From NCBI GenBank assembly GCA_904419295.1, contig CAJFRA010000006.1, positions 19,438-83,437 on the forward strand: 64,000 nt of DNA, written 5' to 3'. This DNA comes from Candidatus Pseudobutyricicoccus lothianensis (lineage in GTDB: Bacteria; Bacillota; Clostridia; Oscillospirales; Butyricicoccaceae). Positions 35,092 to 42,357 of this stretch are shown piece after piece; the stretch's first letter is position 1; every line of letters begins with the position of its first letter. Made by a program: the position numbers and the translations under genes. Under the pieces are notes generated by a model, which searched no databases, was not told the DNA's origin, and saw nothing but the letters and a program-made list of their open reading frames with translations.

Positions 35092-35280
35092 CTAGCAAGC
35101 CAGTTGGTCAAAAAGGGATGCTACATATTCCGCAATGGCACAATCTTCTTCTTCCGTGCCGCCACCTACACCGATGCCGCCGGCGATCTTCCCGTGGACA
35201 AATAAAGGATATCCGCCGGCAACCAAGGTGATCTTTGGGTCGCTGGACTGGATCGCCATCAGGGAAGCACCTTCTGCCGC
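35092..35280 (-). pseudogene. C-terminal remnant of a GlcG/HbpS-family protein
   Basis: Read on the minus strand this gives about 60 residues ending in TAG, including ASLMAIQSSDPKITLVAGG, IAGGIGVGGGTEEEDCAIAE and VASLFDQLAC. This is the ending of GlcG/HbpS (PF03928) proteins, which normally have about 140 residues. No start or N-terminal half is present; the open frame runs back into the truncated araC gene in another frame. Best explained as one side of a deletion. Confidence 0.75.
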
Positions 35281-35993
35281 AGCAGCGGCCCCATCCCAAC
35301 GGCGCTCTTGAACTTTTGGTGGAAAAGGGAAACGTTCATGTTTTGCTTTTCCGCCAGTTCTTCCACGGTGAATGGGGAACGGAAGTTCTCTTTGATCCAG
35401 CGGTTGGCCTGGTAGATCGTATCGGCTTGTCCGATCTGGACGATGCTCTGGAGGAATTGCCGGCCGCTTGAGCCGCAGAGAAAAAAGTAGATGACTTGCT
35501 GCATGATGTTTTTGCGCAGGAATTCGGAGGGGATCGTTTGGTGCATGGCGGGGAACAGCTGATAAACGGCTTGAAGAGCTGCACGGTCTGCCGCCGCCAT
35601 GGCCTGTTCCTCCACCTGTTCTGCCAGGATCTTTTCCGTCAGGCTGTCATCCAGGTTCAAAACGGCTGTGATGACCTCTGCCGTGGAAAATTCCACGGAC
35701 AGGGCCAAAAAATCATGCTGGGAGGAAAAGAGAAGCACAGTGCCTGCCAAAGGGGTATCGATCTTGGAGATAGAACATTGACCGGCAACATAGTCTAAAA
35801 TGCCCGACGGTGTGTGGAGCCGCAGCACGCCATCCAATACAAGGTAAAGGTATGGATGGTCGGTCTGAGGCATCTGGATCGTCTCCCTGGTAAAGCGCCA
35901 AGCCGTAACCAGAGGGATCCCCGTCTGGTTGCCGCCCTCAGCCAGGGCATATTTACGGACCGTCTGCTGGAATGGAGAAAGGATCGACTGCAC
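35259..35993 (-). pseudogene. AraC-family regulator truncated in its DNA-binding domain
   Basis: 244 residues from a GTG start. An AraC N-terminal ligand domain is complete, and the first helix-turn-helix is present (FTVEELAEKQNMNVSLFHQKFKSAVGMGPL), but the protein then ends LRQKVLP-stop. Normal members continue about 45 residues with the second helix-turn-helix. The break coincides with the start of the GlcG-like fragment, so a deletion joined the two genes and changed frame. Unlikely to bind DNA normally. Confidence 0.8.
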
Positions 35994-36091
35994 AGGATCA
36001 CCACCATGGAATGGATTTTTTCATAATAACGCGAATAGGGGGGAGTTTTCTGCCGCCATTCTACAGAGAAGCCCCGATTGCCGTGCAAAAG

Positions 36092-36120
36092 AAAAACGCG
36101 CCGACAAATGGCGCGTTTTT
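36092..36120. terminator. Terminator of the pit-DUF47-DUF368 operon
   Basis: AAAAACGCGCC, 7-nt loop, GGCGCGTTTTT; symmetrical, works in both directions; lies 29 nt past the DUF368 stop. Confidence 0.9.
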
Positions 36121-36148
36121 GCAAAGGATTTATCTTGGTGCCAGGGGG

Positions 36149-36943
36149 TTAGAGCTTTGACAGACGGTAGATGATGAAGAAACCGGCGGCAAAGGTAAGC
36201 ACACAAGCAGGTGCTACGGCCAGAGAAGGCAGGCCAGGGAACACAGAGGCGATGGAAGCCAGCATAAAGCCCAGGATCACCAAATAAGTCGGGCGGGGAT
36301 GGCGGTCCATCAAGCGCTCCAAAATTTTAGTCACGAGCAGGATGCCGATACACAGCCCGATGAATAAGGGGAGCAAAAAAGAAAACTGCAGGTGGCTGAT
36401 GGCTGCGATGGTCTTATCATAAAGGCCGAGCATCAGCAACAAATAGGATACGCTGATGCCGGGAAGGACCAGGGCGGCAGCGGCCACGATGCCGGTGACG
36501 ATCAATAGAAGGGGCTGCCAGCTGCCTGTGGAAGAGATCACCCCGGTGGGCAGCACCGAAAACAAGGAGACGATCACCACACCGGCCAATACATAGACGG
36601 GAACATGCCAGCTGAAAGATGAGGGCTGAGATTTTTGGTAGATCATAGGGATGCTGCCCGCCACTGCACCGATGAAAAAGTACCCCATTGGCAGGGGGAA
36701 GGCATTGAGCAAGCTGAGCAGGGGACGGGAAAACAGCAGCATGCCGAGACCGCCGCCCACACAGAACAGAAACAGGAACAACAAGTTTTGCCGCGGCTGG
36801 CGGCGGAAAGAGGCGACCGCATGGACCAGTTGGTCGTATATACCCAAAATTATGGCCATGGTACCACCGCTGACCCCGGGCACCAGCATAGTGCCGCCGA
36901 CGATCGCGCCTTTGCACACAGTAAGAATCGAACGATTTTGCAC
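36149..36943 (-). CDS. DUF368 membrane protein (PopT-type undecaprenyl-phosphate translocase)
   Basis: 264 residues, about eight membrane helices. The DUF368 signature GAIVGGTMLVPGVSGGTMAIILGIYD is at the N-terminus and repeated as VLPGISVSYLLLMLGLYD in the second half. DUF368 proteins (PopT) recycle undecaprenyl phosphate to the inner leaflet for wall synthesis. GTG start with AGGAGATC upstream. Third gene of the pit operon, 24 nt after DUF47; the link between lipid-phosphate carrier recycling and Pi transport is unexplained. Confidence 0.9.
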   Translation of the reverse strand: MQNRSILTVCKGAIVGGTMLVPGVSGGTMAIILGIYDQLVHAVASFRRQPRQNLLFLFLFCVGGGLGMLLFSRPLLSLLNAFPLPMGYFFIGAVAGSIPMIYQKSQPSSFSWHVPVYVLAGVVIVSLFSVLPTGVISSTGSWQPLLLIVTGIVAAAALVLPGISVSYLLLMLGLYDKTIAAISHLQFSFLLPLFIGLCIGILLVTKILERLMDRHPRPTYLVILGFMLASIASVFPGLPSLAVAPACVLTFAAGFFIIYRLSKL

Positions 36944-36967
36944 GATGAGATCTCCTAGAATGACAAA

Positions 36968-37591
36968 TTAAGAATTCTTGGTCACGATGCTTTCAATGGT
37001 ATCTGCCACGTGTTCACAGGCGTCTGCCGCTTTTTCCAAGTAGATATACACTTCCCGCCAGACGATGATCTCGATGGGATCTTGAGAGGTGGTGTGCAGC
37101 GTATGCATGCTGGAGATGAACAGTTGGTCGGATTCTTCCTCCATAGAGTTGATGTGGACGATGTAGTCGTGTAGGTTTTTGGAATGCCGGAAATCGGCGA
37201 ATTCCGCCACCATGCGCTTGACTTCCTCGCAGCAGCGGACCACCAGTTCCGACAGGGTGATGGCATCGGGGCGGATGCTCTGGATGTTGTTGCAGTAGAC
37301 GCGCAGCAGCACATCTTCGATCTTGTCCGTCATGTCGTCGATGTTCTGGCTCAGCAAAATGATGTCTTCCCGCTCGATGGGGGTGATGAACGCCTTGCCC
37401 AACACGTGGAGCAGCTCATGCTTTTGCTCATCTGCGGCATGCTCCACTTCCCGCATCCGCTTTAACATATCCATGGTGCGGGAAGGGTCGAACTCCCGAA
37501 AAGACTGCACCAGCAAATTGGCGGCCTGACAGGCGTAATCGGTGCAGGTGATGAAGTTCTCAAAATAGAATGCATCGTGTTTCTTAGCCAT
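36968..37591 (-). CDS. DUF47 (PhoU-like) Pit accessory protein
   Basis: 207 residues, all helical. FYFENFITCTDYACQAANLL at the start, EVEHAADEQKHELLHVLGKAFITPIEREDI and DMTDKIEDVL are DUF47 hallmarks, with acidic residues that bind metal clusters in PhoU-like proteins. Normally encoded with Pit and thought to tune its activity or sense phosphate. Lies 65 nt downstream of pit. Confidence 0.92.
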   Translation of the reverse strand: MAKKHDAFYFENFITCTDYACQAANLLVQSFREFDPSRTMDMLKRMREVEHAADEQKHELLHVLGKAFITPIEREDIILLSQNIDDMTDKIEDVLLRVYCNNIQSIRPDAITLSELVVRCCEEVKRMVAEFADFRHSKNLHDYIVHINSMEEESDQLFISSMHTLHTTSQDPIEIIVWREVYIYLEKAADACEHVADTIESIVTKNS

Positions 37592-37656
37592 TCAAATGCT
37601 CCTTCTTTCCGTTGTTTCGAGGTTTGTCCAGCCGGACAGCGCCTCATCATGATGGT

Positions 37657-38709
37657 TTAGAAAATATAGATAAAGAGTTTGGCCACAAGGAAACTGATCA
37701 AGCCGCAACCAGGGAAGGTGAACACCCAGGTCAACATCATATCCTTAACCACGCCAAAATTGATGGCAGTCAGGCGTTTGACAGCGCCTACACCCATAAT
37801 GGCGCTGGTCTTTGTATGGGTGGTGGAGACCGGAATGCCGAACAGGCTGGAAAGCAGCAGACAAAAAGCAGCGGACATATCCGAGGCAAAACCCTGGTAC
37901 TTTTCCAAACGCACCATGTCCATCCCCACGGATTTGATGATCTTTTCGCCGCCCACGCTGGTGCCCAGGCCCATGACAGTGCTGCACAGCAGCATGAGCC
38001 AAATGGGTATAATCACGCCGGCCACACTGCTTTGCCCATTGCAGAACGCCATGCCCAAAAACAGTACGCCGATGAATTTTTGTCCATCCTGGGCGCCGTG
38101 CATAAAACTCATGGCGGCAGCACCGAAAATTTGGGCGACCCGGAAAAAGGCATTGGTCTTCTGGCGGTTCATATTCACACAGAGGACGGTCAGCAGCTTG
38201 CAAAACAGATAACCGCTGAGGAAACCAAGCAGCAGGCTGAGCACCAAGCCATAGAGAACTTTGACCCATTCATCCATATTGATGCCGCCCACACCGTTTT
38301 GAATAGCGATGGCTGCGCCGGAAAGGCCGGCGATCAGGCTGTGGCTCTCACTGGTGGGGATGCCAAAATAGGAAGCCCCCACGCTGTATACCACAATGGA
38401 GAACAAAGCCGCGCACAAGGCGATCAGCGCCTGCTGGGTGTTGGAACCGAAATCCACCATGTTGCTGATGGTAGATGCCACGGAGCTGTTGATTTGGGTC
38501 ATGATGAACACGCCCAAAAAGTTGAAAACCGCGCTGAGCAAGATCGCAGTGCGGGCCCCCAAGCAGCGGGTGGTGATGCAAGTAGCGATGGCGTTGGGAG
38601 CGTCGGTCCAGCCGTTGACGAAGATCACGCCCAGCGTCAAAATCACCGTGATCAGCAACACCGGGTTGGACGACATCTCCTGCAGAAAGTGCGAAAAGGA
38701 AACATCCAT
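37657..38709 (-). CDS. pit: Low-affinity inorganic phosphate transporter (Pit family)
   Basis: 350 residues, about ten membrane helices in two inverted repeats. Signature GWTDAPNAIATCITTRCL in the first half and SFMHGAQDGQKFIGVL in the second; GIPTSESHSLIAGLSGAA and GIPVSTTHTKTSAIMGVG are the paired 'G-x-P-x-S-x-x-H' motifs. Symports phosphate (as metal phosphate) with protons or sodium. First gene of pit-DUF47-DUF368 and preceded by a structured leader with a terminator. ATG 38709 chosen; the 11 upstream in-frame codons have no ribosome site. Confidence 0.94.
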   Translation of the reverse strand: MDVSFSHFLQEMSSNPVLLITVILTLGVIFVNGWTDAPNAIATCITTRCLGARTAILLSAVFNFLGVFIMTQINSSVASTISNMVDFGSNTQQALIALCAALFSIVVYSVGASYFGIPTSESHSLIAGLSGAAIAIQNGVGGINMDEWVKVLYGLVLSLLLGFLSGYLFCKLLTVLCVNMNRQKTNAFFRVAQIFGAAAMSFMHGAQDGQKFIGVLFLGMAFCNGQSSVAGVIIPIWLMLLCSTVMGLGTSVGGEKIIKSVGMDMVRLEKYQGFASDMSAAFCLLLSSLFGIPVSTTHTKTSAIMGVGAVKRLTAINFGVVKDMMLTWVFTFPGCGLISFLVAKLFIYIF

Positions 38710-38740
38710 AAAACGACCTACTTTCTTTGTTGGGCGGAGC

Positions 38741-38885
38741 AAAAAAAGAACAGGGCTTCCCGGATAGAAGTCCTGTCAAGGAACGGAAATGAAGCCCACT
38801 CGCCCTTTTCAGTTTCACCACTGCGAATAAATAGGGCAACCAGAAACCATTCGCCCTATGACAGACTCCACCGCTTATTCCAGTA
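38741..38885 (-). promoter_or_regulatory. Structured attenuator leader of pit (candidate riboswitch)
   Basis: On the minus strand: an outer stem GAATAA/TTATTC (38880-38875 with 38830-38825) encloses hairpin ATAGGGC/GCCCTAT (38859-38853 with 38837-38831). The hairpin loop's GCGAAT could instead pair with ATTCGC just downstream. Then comes an intrinsic terminator: ACAGGaCTTC (38776-38767) with GGAAGcCCTGT (38760-38750), then TTCTTTTTTT. Upstream, GGGCTTC (38797-38791) is complementary to GAAGCCC (38759-38753) in the terminator's second arm, giving a competing antiterminator. I do not match it to a riboswitch class known to me. Confidence 0.65.
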
Positions 38886-38890
38886 AGTCC

Positions 38891-38919
38891 AACATACCAT
38901 GAAACTGGTATTTCGTCAA
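38891..38919 (-). promoter_or_regulatory. Promoter of pit operon
   Basis: TTGACG (38919-38914), 17-bp spacer, TATGTT (38896-38891) on the minus strand. Between this promoter and the SCIFF promoter at 39104 I see no gene. Confidence 0.8.
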
Positions 38920-39103
38920 GATATTTCATCAGCCGCCTGGTACCGATCTGCAAAGGAGCCGGGGCCGCTTCACGGCTGGAAAAGTGAATGGCCGGACAAA
39001 AACCACACGGCTGACGGATCTCTGAGCGGTTTTGGCCCCATCGCTCCAACGGCCAGCACCGCAGACCTTTCGGTACAAACCGAGAAAAAGCGAGATAGAT
39101 ACC

Positions 39104-39132
39104 TTGACAAGTGCCCCACCTGGCCTTAAAAT
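39104..39132 (+). promoter_or_regulatory. Promoter of SCIFF peptide gene
   Basis: TTGACA (39104-39109), 17-bp spacer, TAAAAT (39127-39132), 53 nt upstream of the ATG. Confidence 0.8.
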
Positions 39133-39184
39133 AATATACATTGACATTTTGTATCTAGATGAATGAGAAGGGACGAATCAACTC

Positions 39185-39331
39185 ATGAAAAGAATCAAGA
39201 CAATCGAGACGCGGGACCTGTGCAAGAGCTTGAAAAACGGCGGCTGCGGCGAGTGCCAGACTTCCTGCCAATCGGCTTGCAAGACCAGCTGCGGCGTGGC
39301 TAACCAGCCTTGCGAAAAGCAGGACCGCTAA
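39185..39331 (+). CDS. scfA: SCIFF ranthipeptide precursor (six-cysteines-in-forty-five)
   Basis: 48 residues: a leader (MKRIKTIETRDL...) then the invariant core GGCGECQTSCQSACKTSC followed by QPCEKQDR. Six conserved cysteines at 21, 24, 28, 32, 36 and 43; an extra Cys at 13 sits in the leader. In characterised members the partner radical SAM enzyme forms Cys-to-Thr/Ser thioether bonds, and the T/S residues for this are present. SCIFF is near-universal in Clostridia and has been proposed to act in signalling. AAGGGA lies about 12 nt upstream. Too short for most gene callers. Confidence 0.97.
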   Translation: MKRIKTIETRDLCKSLKNGGCGECQTSCQSACKTSCGVANQPCEKQDR

Positions 39332-39349
39332 CGGCGCCTGGACAAATGG

Positions 39350-39380
39350 AGTGCTGCCTCGCAAGGGGGCAGCACTTTTT
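39350..39380 (+). terminator. Terminator between SCIFF and maturase
   Basis: AGTGCTGCC (39350-39358), loop, GGCAGCACT (39368-39376), T5. With no separate promoter seen after it, partial readthrough would give more precursor than enzyme. Confidence 0.85.
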
Positions 39381-39421
39381 GCTGTATCGACGGAATGCGC
39401 GAAGAATAGGGAGGAGCTAAA

Positions 39422-40804
39422 ATGCACCATCAATATAAATTGGACGGCTACAACATCGTGCTGGATACCTGCAGCGGCGCCGTTCATCTGGTGGACGATG
39501 TGGCCTATGACATCATTGGCATGTACCAAGACCATACGCCCGACCAGATCTGCCACACAATACTGGAAAAATATGCAGATCGTCCCGACGTGACGAAGGA
39601 AGAAGTGCTGGCTTGCCTAGAAGATGTGGAAGCCCTGAAGGCGGAACACAAGCTGTTTACGCCGGATACTTATGAACCAGTGGCGGCTACCTACAAAAAC
39701 AACAGCGACGTGGTCAAAGCCCTTTGCCTCCACGTGGCCCACACCTGCAATCTCAACTGTGAATATTGCTTTGCCAGCCAGGGCAAATACCAGGGAGAGC
39801 GGGCGCTGATGTCCTTTGAGGTGGGCAAGCAGGCCCTGGATTTTTTGGTGGCCCATTCGGGCTCCCGGCGGAATTTAGAGGTGGATTTCTTCGGCGGAGA
39901 ACCTTTGATGAATTGGCAAGTGGTAAAAGACCTGGTGGCCTATGCCCGGAGCCTGGAACCCATCCACAACAAAAACTTCCGCTTTACCCTGACGACGAAC
40001 GGCGTGCTGCTGGATGATGAAGTCATCGATTTCTGCAACCGGGAGATGCACAATGTGGTGCTCTCTCTGGATGGCCGCAAAGAGGTCCATGACCGGTTCC
40101 GCAAGGATTATGCAGGCCGGGGCAGCTACGACACCATCGTACCCAATTTTCAGCGCTTTGTGGCCAAACGGGGGGACAAAAGCTACTACATGCGGGGCAC
40201 GTACACCCACTACAACACCGATTTCACAAAAGATATCTTCTATATGGCAGACCTGGGCTTTACTGAATTGAGCATGGAACCGGTGGTCTGCGACCCGGCT
40301 GATCCCTGCGCTTTGACCGAAGAAGATCTGCCCATTTTGATGGAGCAATACGAGATCTTGGCGCGGGAGATGCTGCGCCGCCACCGGGAAGGCCGGCCCT
40401 TTACCTTCTACCACTACATTCTGGACTTGAAAAACGGCCCCTGCATTTATAAACGGATCTCGGGCTGCGGCAGCGGCACAGAATATATGGCGGTGACGCC
40501 CTGGGGCGAGCTGTTCCCCTGCCATCAATTCGTAGGCGACCCCAAATACAGCCTGGGGAACATATGGGAAGGCGTAAAAAACAAGGAAGCCCAAGACGAA
40601 TTCCGGGCTTGTAACGCCTATGCCCGGCCGGAATGCCAAGACTGCTGGGCCAAGCTATACTGCTCTGGCGGCTGCGCAGCCAACAGCTACCATGCCACCG
40701 GCTCCATTCAAGGGGTCTACGCTTATGGCTGTGAATTGTTCAAAAAACGGATCGAATGCGCCATCATGCTCCAAGTGGCCATGGAGCAAGAACCGGAAGC
40801 ATGA
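39422..40804 (+). CDS. scfB: SCIFF radical SAM maturase
   Basis: 460 residues. N-terminal RiPP-recognition element (YKLDGYNIVLDTCSGAVHLVDDVAYDII), radical SAM 4Fe-4S motif CNLNCEYC (Cys109, 113, 116), FFGGEPLMNW, and a C-terminal SPASM domain with many cysteines (CHQF, CQDCWAKLYCSGGCAAN, CELF) for auxiliary clusters. Installs thioether cross-links in the SCIFF peptide encoded just upstream. GGGAGGAGC before the ATG. Its stop overlaps the next start (ATGA). Confidence 0.97.
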   Translation: MHHQYKLDGYNIVLDTCSGAVHLVDDVAYDIIGMYQDHTPDQICHTILEKYADRPDVTKEEVLACLEDVEALKAEHKLFTPDTYEPVAATYKNNSDVVKALCLHVAHTCNLNCEYCFASQGKYQGERALMSFEVGKQALDFLVAHSGSRRNLEVDFFGGEPLMNWQVVKDLVAYARSLEPIHNKNFRFTLTTNGVLLDDEVIDFCNREMHNVVLSLDGRKEVHDRFRKDYAGRGSYDTIVPNFQRFVAKRGDKSYYMRGTYTHYNTDFTKDIFYMADLGFTELSMEPVVCDPADPCALTEEDLPILMEQYEILAREMLRRHREGRPFTFYHYILDLKNGPCIYKRISGCGSGTEYMAVTPWGELFPCHQFVGDPKYSLGNIWEGVKNKEAQDEFRACNAYARPECQDCWAKLYCSGGCAANSYHATGSIQGVYAYGCELFKKRIECAIMLQVAMEQEPEA

Positions 40805-42144
40805 AGACACCCGTACGGGATTTCATCGACTACTACCGGCAAAGCGGCATGACAAGGCTCCACATGCCGGGCCACAAAGGGCATGGCCCACTGGGCTGTG
40901 AAGCCTGGGATCTGACAGAGATCCAGGGGGCAGATGACCTGGCAGACCCTTCGGGCATCCTGTTGGAGAGCGAAAACAATGCCACGGCTCTGTTTGGCAG
41001 CCGACATACTTTTTACAGCACCGGGGGCAGCTCCCAGTGCATCAAAGCCATGCTGTATCTGGCGCTGCTCCACAAGCCTGCCGGGGCGGCTGCCACTGTG
41101 CTGGCAGGCCGGAACGCCCACAAAGCCTTTGTTCATGGCTGTGCACTGCTGGGGCTGGAACCCGTTTGGCTGTGGCCCAGCCAGCCGGATGGCCTGTGTA
41201 CCTGCGCTGTCACAGGGGAGGACCTGGAGAGGGCGCTGGCCGCCCAGAGCCAGCTGCCTCTGGCAGTCTATATCACCGCACCGGATTACCTGGGCACCTC
41301 GCCGGATCTGGCGGCGCTGGCAGAAGTGTGCCGGCGCTGGGGCGTGCCGCTGCTGGTGGACAACGCCCACGGGGCGTATTTGCGGTTTTTACAGCCCAGC
41401 CGCCATCCGCTGGATCTGGGGGCGGCCATGTGCTGCGATTCCGCCCATAAGACGTTGCCGGTGCTCACAGGCGGCGCCTACCTCCACGTGGCCAAAGGGG
41501 CGGCATGCCCCTTTGAGCAAGACGCCAGGCAAGCGCTGTCGGTCTTTGGTTCTTCCAGCCCATCTTACCTGGTATTGGCGTCGCTGGATGCCTGCAACGC
41601 TGCTTTGGCCGGTGACCTGCCCGCCCGTTTGGCTGTCTGCGCTGACGAAATGGCAAGCTTAAAACGGCGGTTGGAAGGCCAGGGGCTGCCGCTGCGGCTC
41701 GGTGAACCGCTGAAGCTGGTGATCGACGGGGCAGCGGCAGGCACCACCGGCCTGGCATTGGCTGACCGATTGCGTGCCGGAGGGGTAGAGCCGGAATTTG
41801 CGGATGAAGACGTGCTGGTGCTGATGGCGGCAGCTGACACCAGCCGGGCAGATCTGTCCAAAGTAGCCCAGGCATTGGATGGATTTCAGCCGGGGAAGCC
41901 CCGGGCGCCTTTGGCTTTGCCATCGCCTGGCCCGCAAGCAATGAGCCTGCGGGAAGCCATGCTGGCTCCGCAGCAAAAAGTAGCTGTGGTCCAGGCGGCC
42001 GGCCGGGTGTGCGGCAGCACAGTGGTCTCCTGCCCGCCTGCCATTCCCATGGCAATGCCTGGGGAGCGCCTCACGGAGGAGACAGCCGCTTTTTTGGAAC
42101 GGATGGGGATGGACTGCATCTCCGTGGTGAAGGAAGTGCATTAG
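40801..42144 (+). CDS. Orn/Lys/Arg decarboxylase family protein
   Basis: 447 residues, PLP fold-type I. MTRLHMPGHKGHG, the GADDLADPSGIL segment, FYSTGGSSQCIKAML and the PLP lysine in DSAHKTLPVLTGGAYLHV (Lys about 217) define the short Bacillus SpeA/YaaO-type branch; the C-terminal domain (SCPPAIPMAMPGERL) is present. Substrate (Arg, Lys or Orn) cannot be decided. Overlaps the SCIFF maturase by 4 nt, so it is translationally coupled to it. Confidence 0.92.
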   Translation: MKTPVRDFIDYYRQSGMTRLHMPGHKGHGPLGCEAWDLTEIQGADDLADPSGILLESENNATALFGSRHTFYSTGGSSQCIKAMLYLALLHKPAGAAATVLAGRNAHKAFVHGCALLGLEPVWLWPSQPDGLCTCAVTGEDLERALAAQSQLPLAVYITAPDYLGTSPDLAALAEVCRRWGVPLLVDNAHGAYLRFLQPSRHPLDLGAAMCCDSAHKTLPVLTGGAYLHVAKGAACPFEQDARQALSVFGSSSPSYLVLASLDACNAALAGDLPARLAVCADEMASLKRRLEGQGLPLRLGEPLKLVIDGAAAGTTGLALADRLRAGGVEPEFADEDVLVLMAAADTSRADLSKVAQALDGFQPGKPRAPLALPSPGPQAMSLREAMLAPQQKVAVVQAAGRVCGSTVVSCPPAIPMAMPGERLTEETAAFLERMGMDCISVVKEVH

Positions 42145-42151
42145 AGAATCG

Positions 42152-42182
42152 AAGCCTGTCAGAGAGAATGGCAGGCTTTTTT
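42152..42182 (+). terminator. Intrinsic terminator after decarboxylase
   Basis: AAGCCTGTCA, 7-nt loop, TGGCAGGCTT then T5; one G-U pair. Confidence 0.92.
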
Positions 42183-42263
42183 GATCGTACCACCTCCTGA
42201 AGGGAAGAGAGCAGCCTATTTCCATGGAAATACCGAAAAGGAGGCTCCGCTGGCGGGAAAGCT

Positions 42264-42292
42264 TTGCGCTTTGCCTGCCGGTCTGCTACAAT
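42264..42292 (+). promoter_or_regulatory. Promoter of tex
   Basis: TTGCGC (42264-42269), 17-bp spacer, TACAAT (42287-42292), 65 nt before the ATG. Confidence 0.65.
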
Positions 42293-42357
42293 AAAAGGCA
42301 ACAGACGGCTCTGCGCGCAGGAGAGCCGCCCAATCTTCCCACAGAAGGAGAACCTCA

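Noticed and set aside
38831..38860. GEMM (c-di-GMP) riboswitch from AGGGCAACC on the plus strand
   Set aside because: Only a short local resemblance; the remaining conserved GEMM sequence is absent, and promoter and terminator place the functional RNA on the minus strand.
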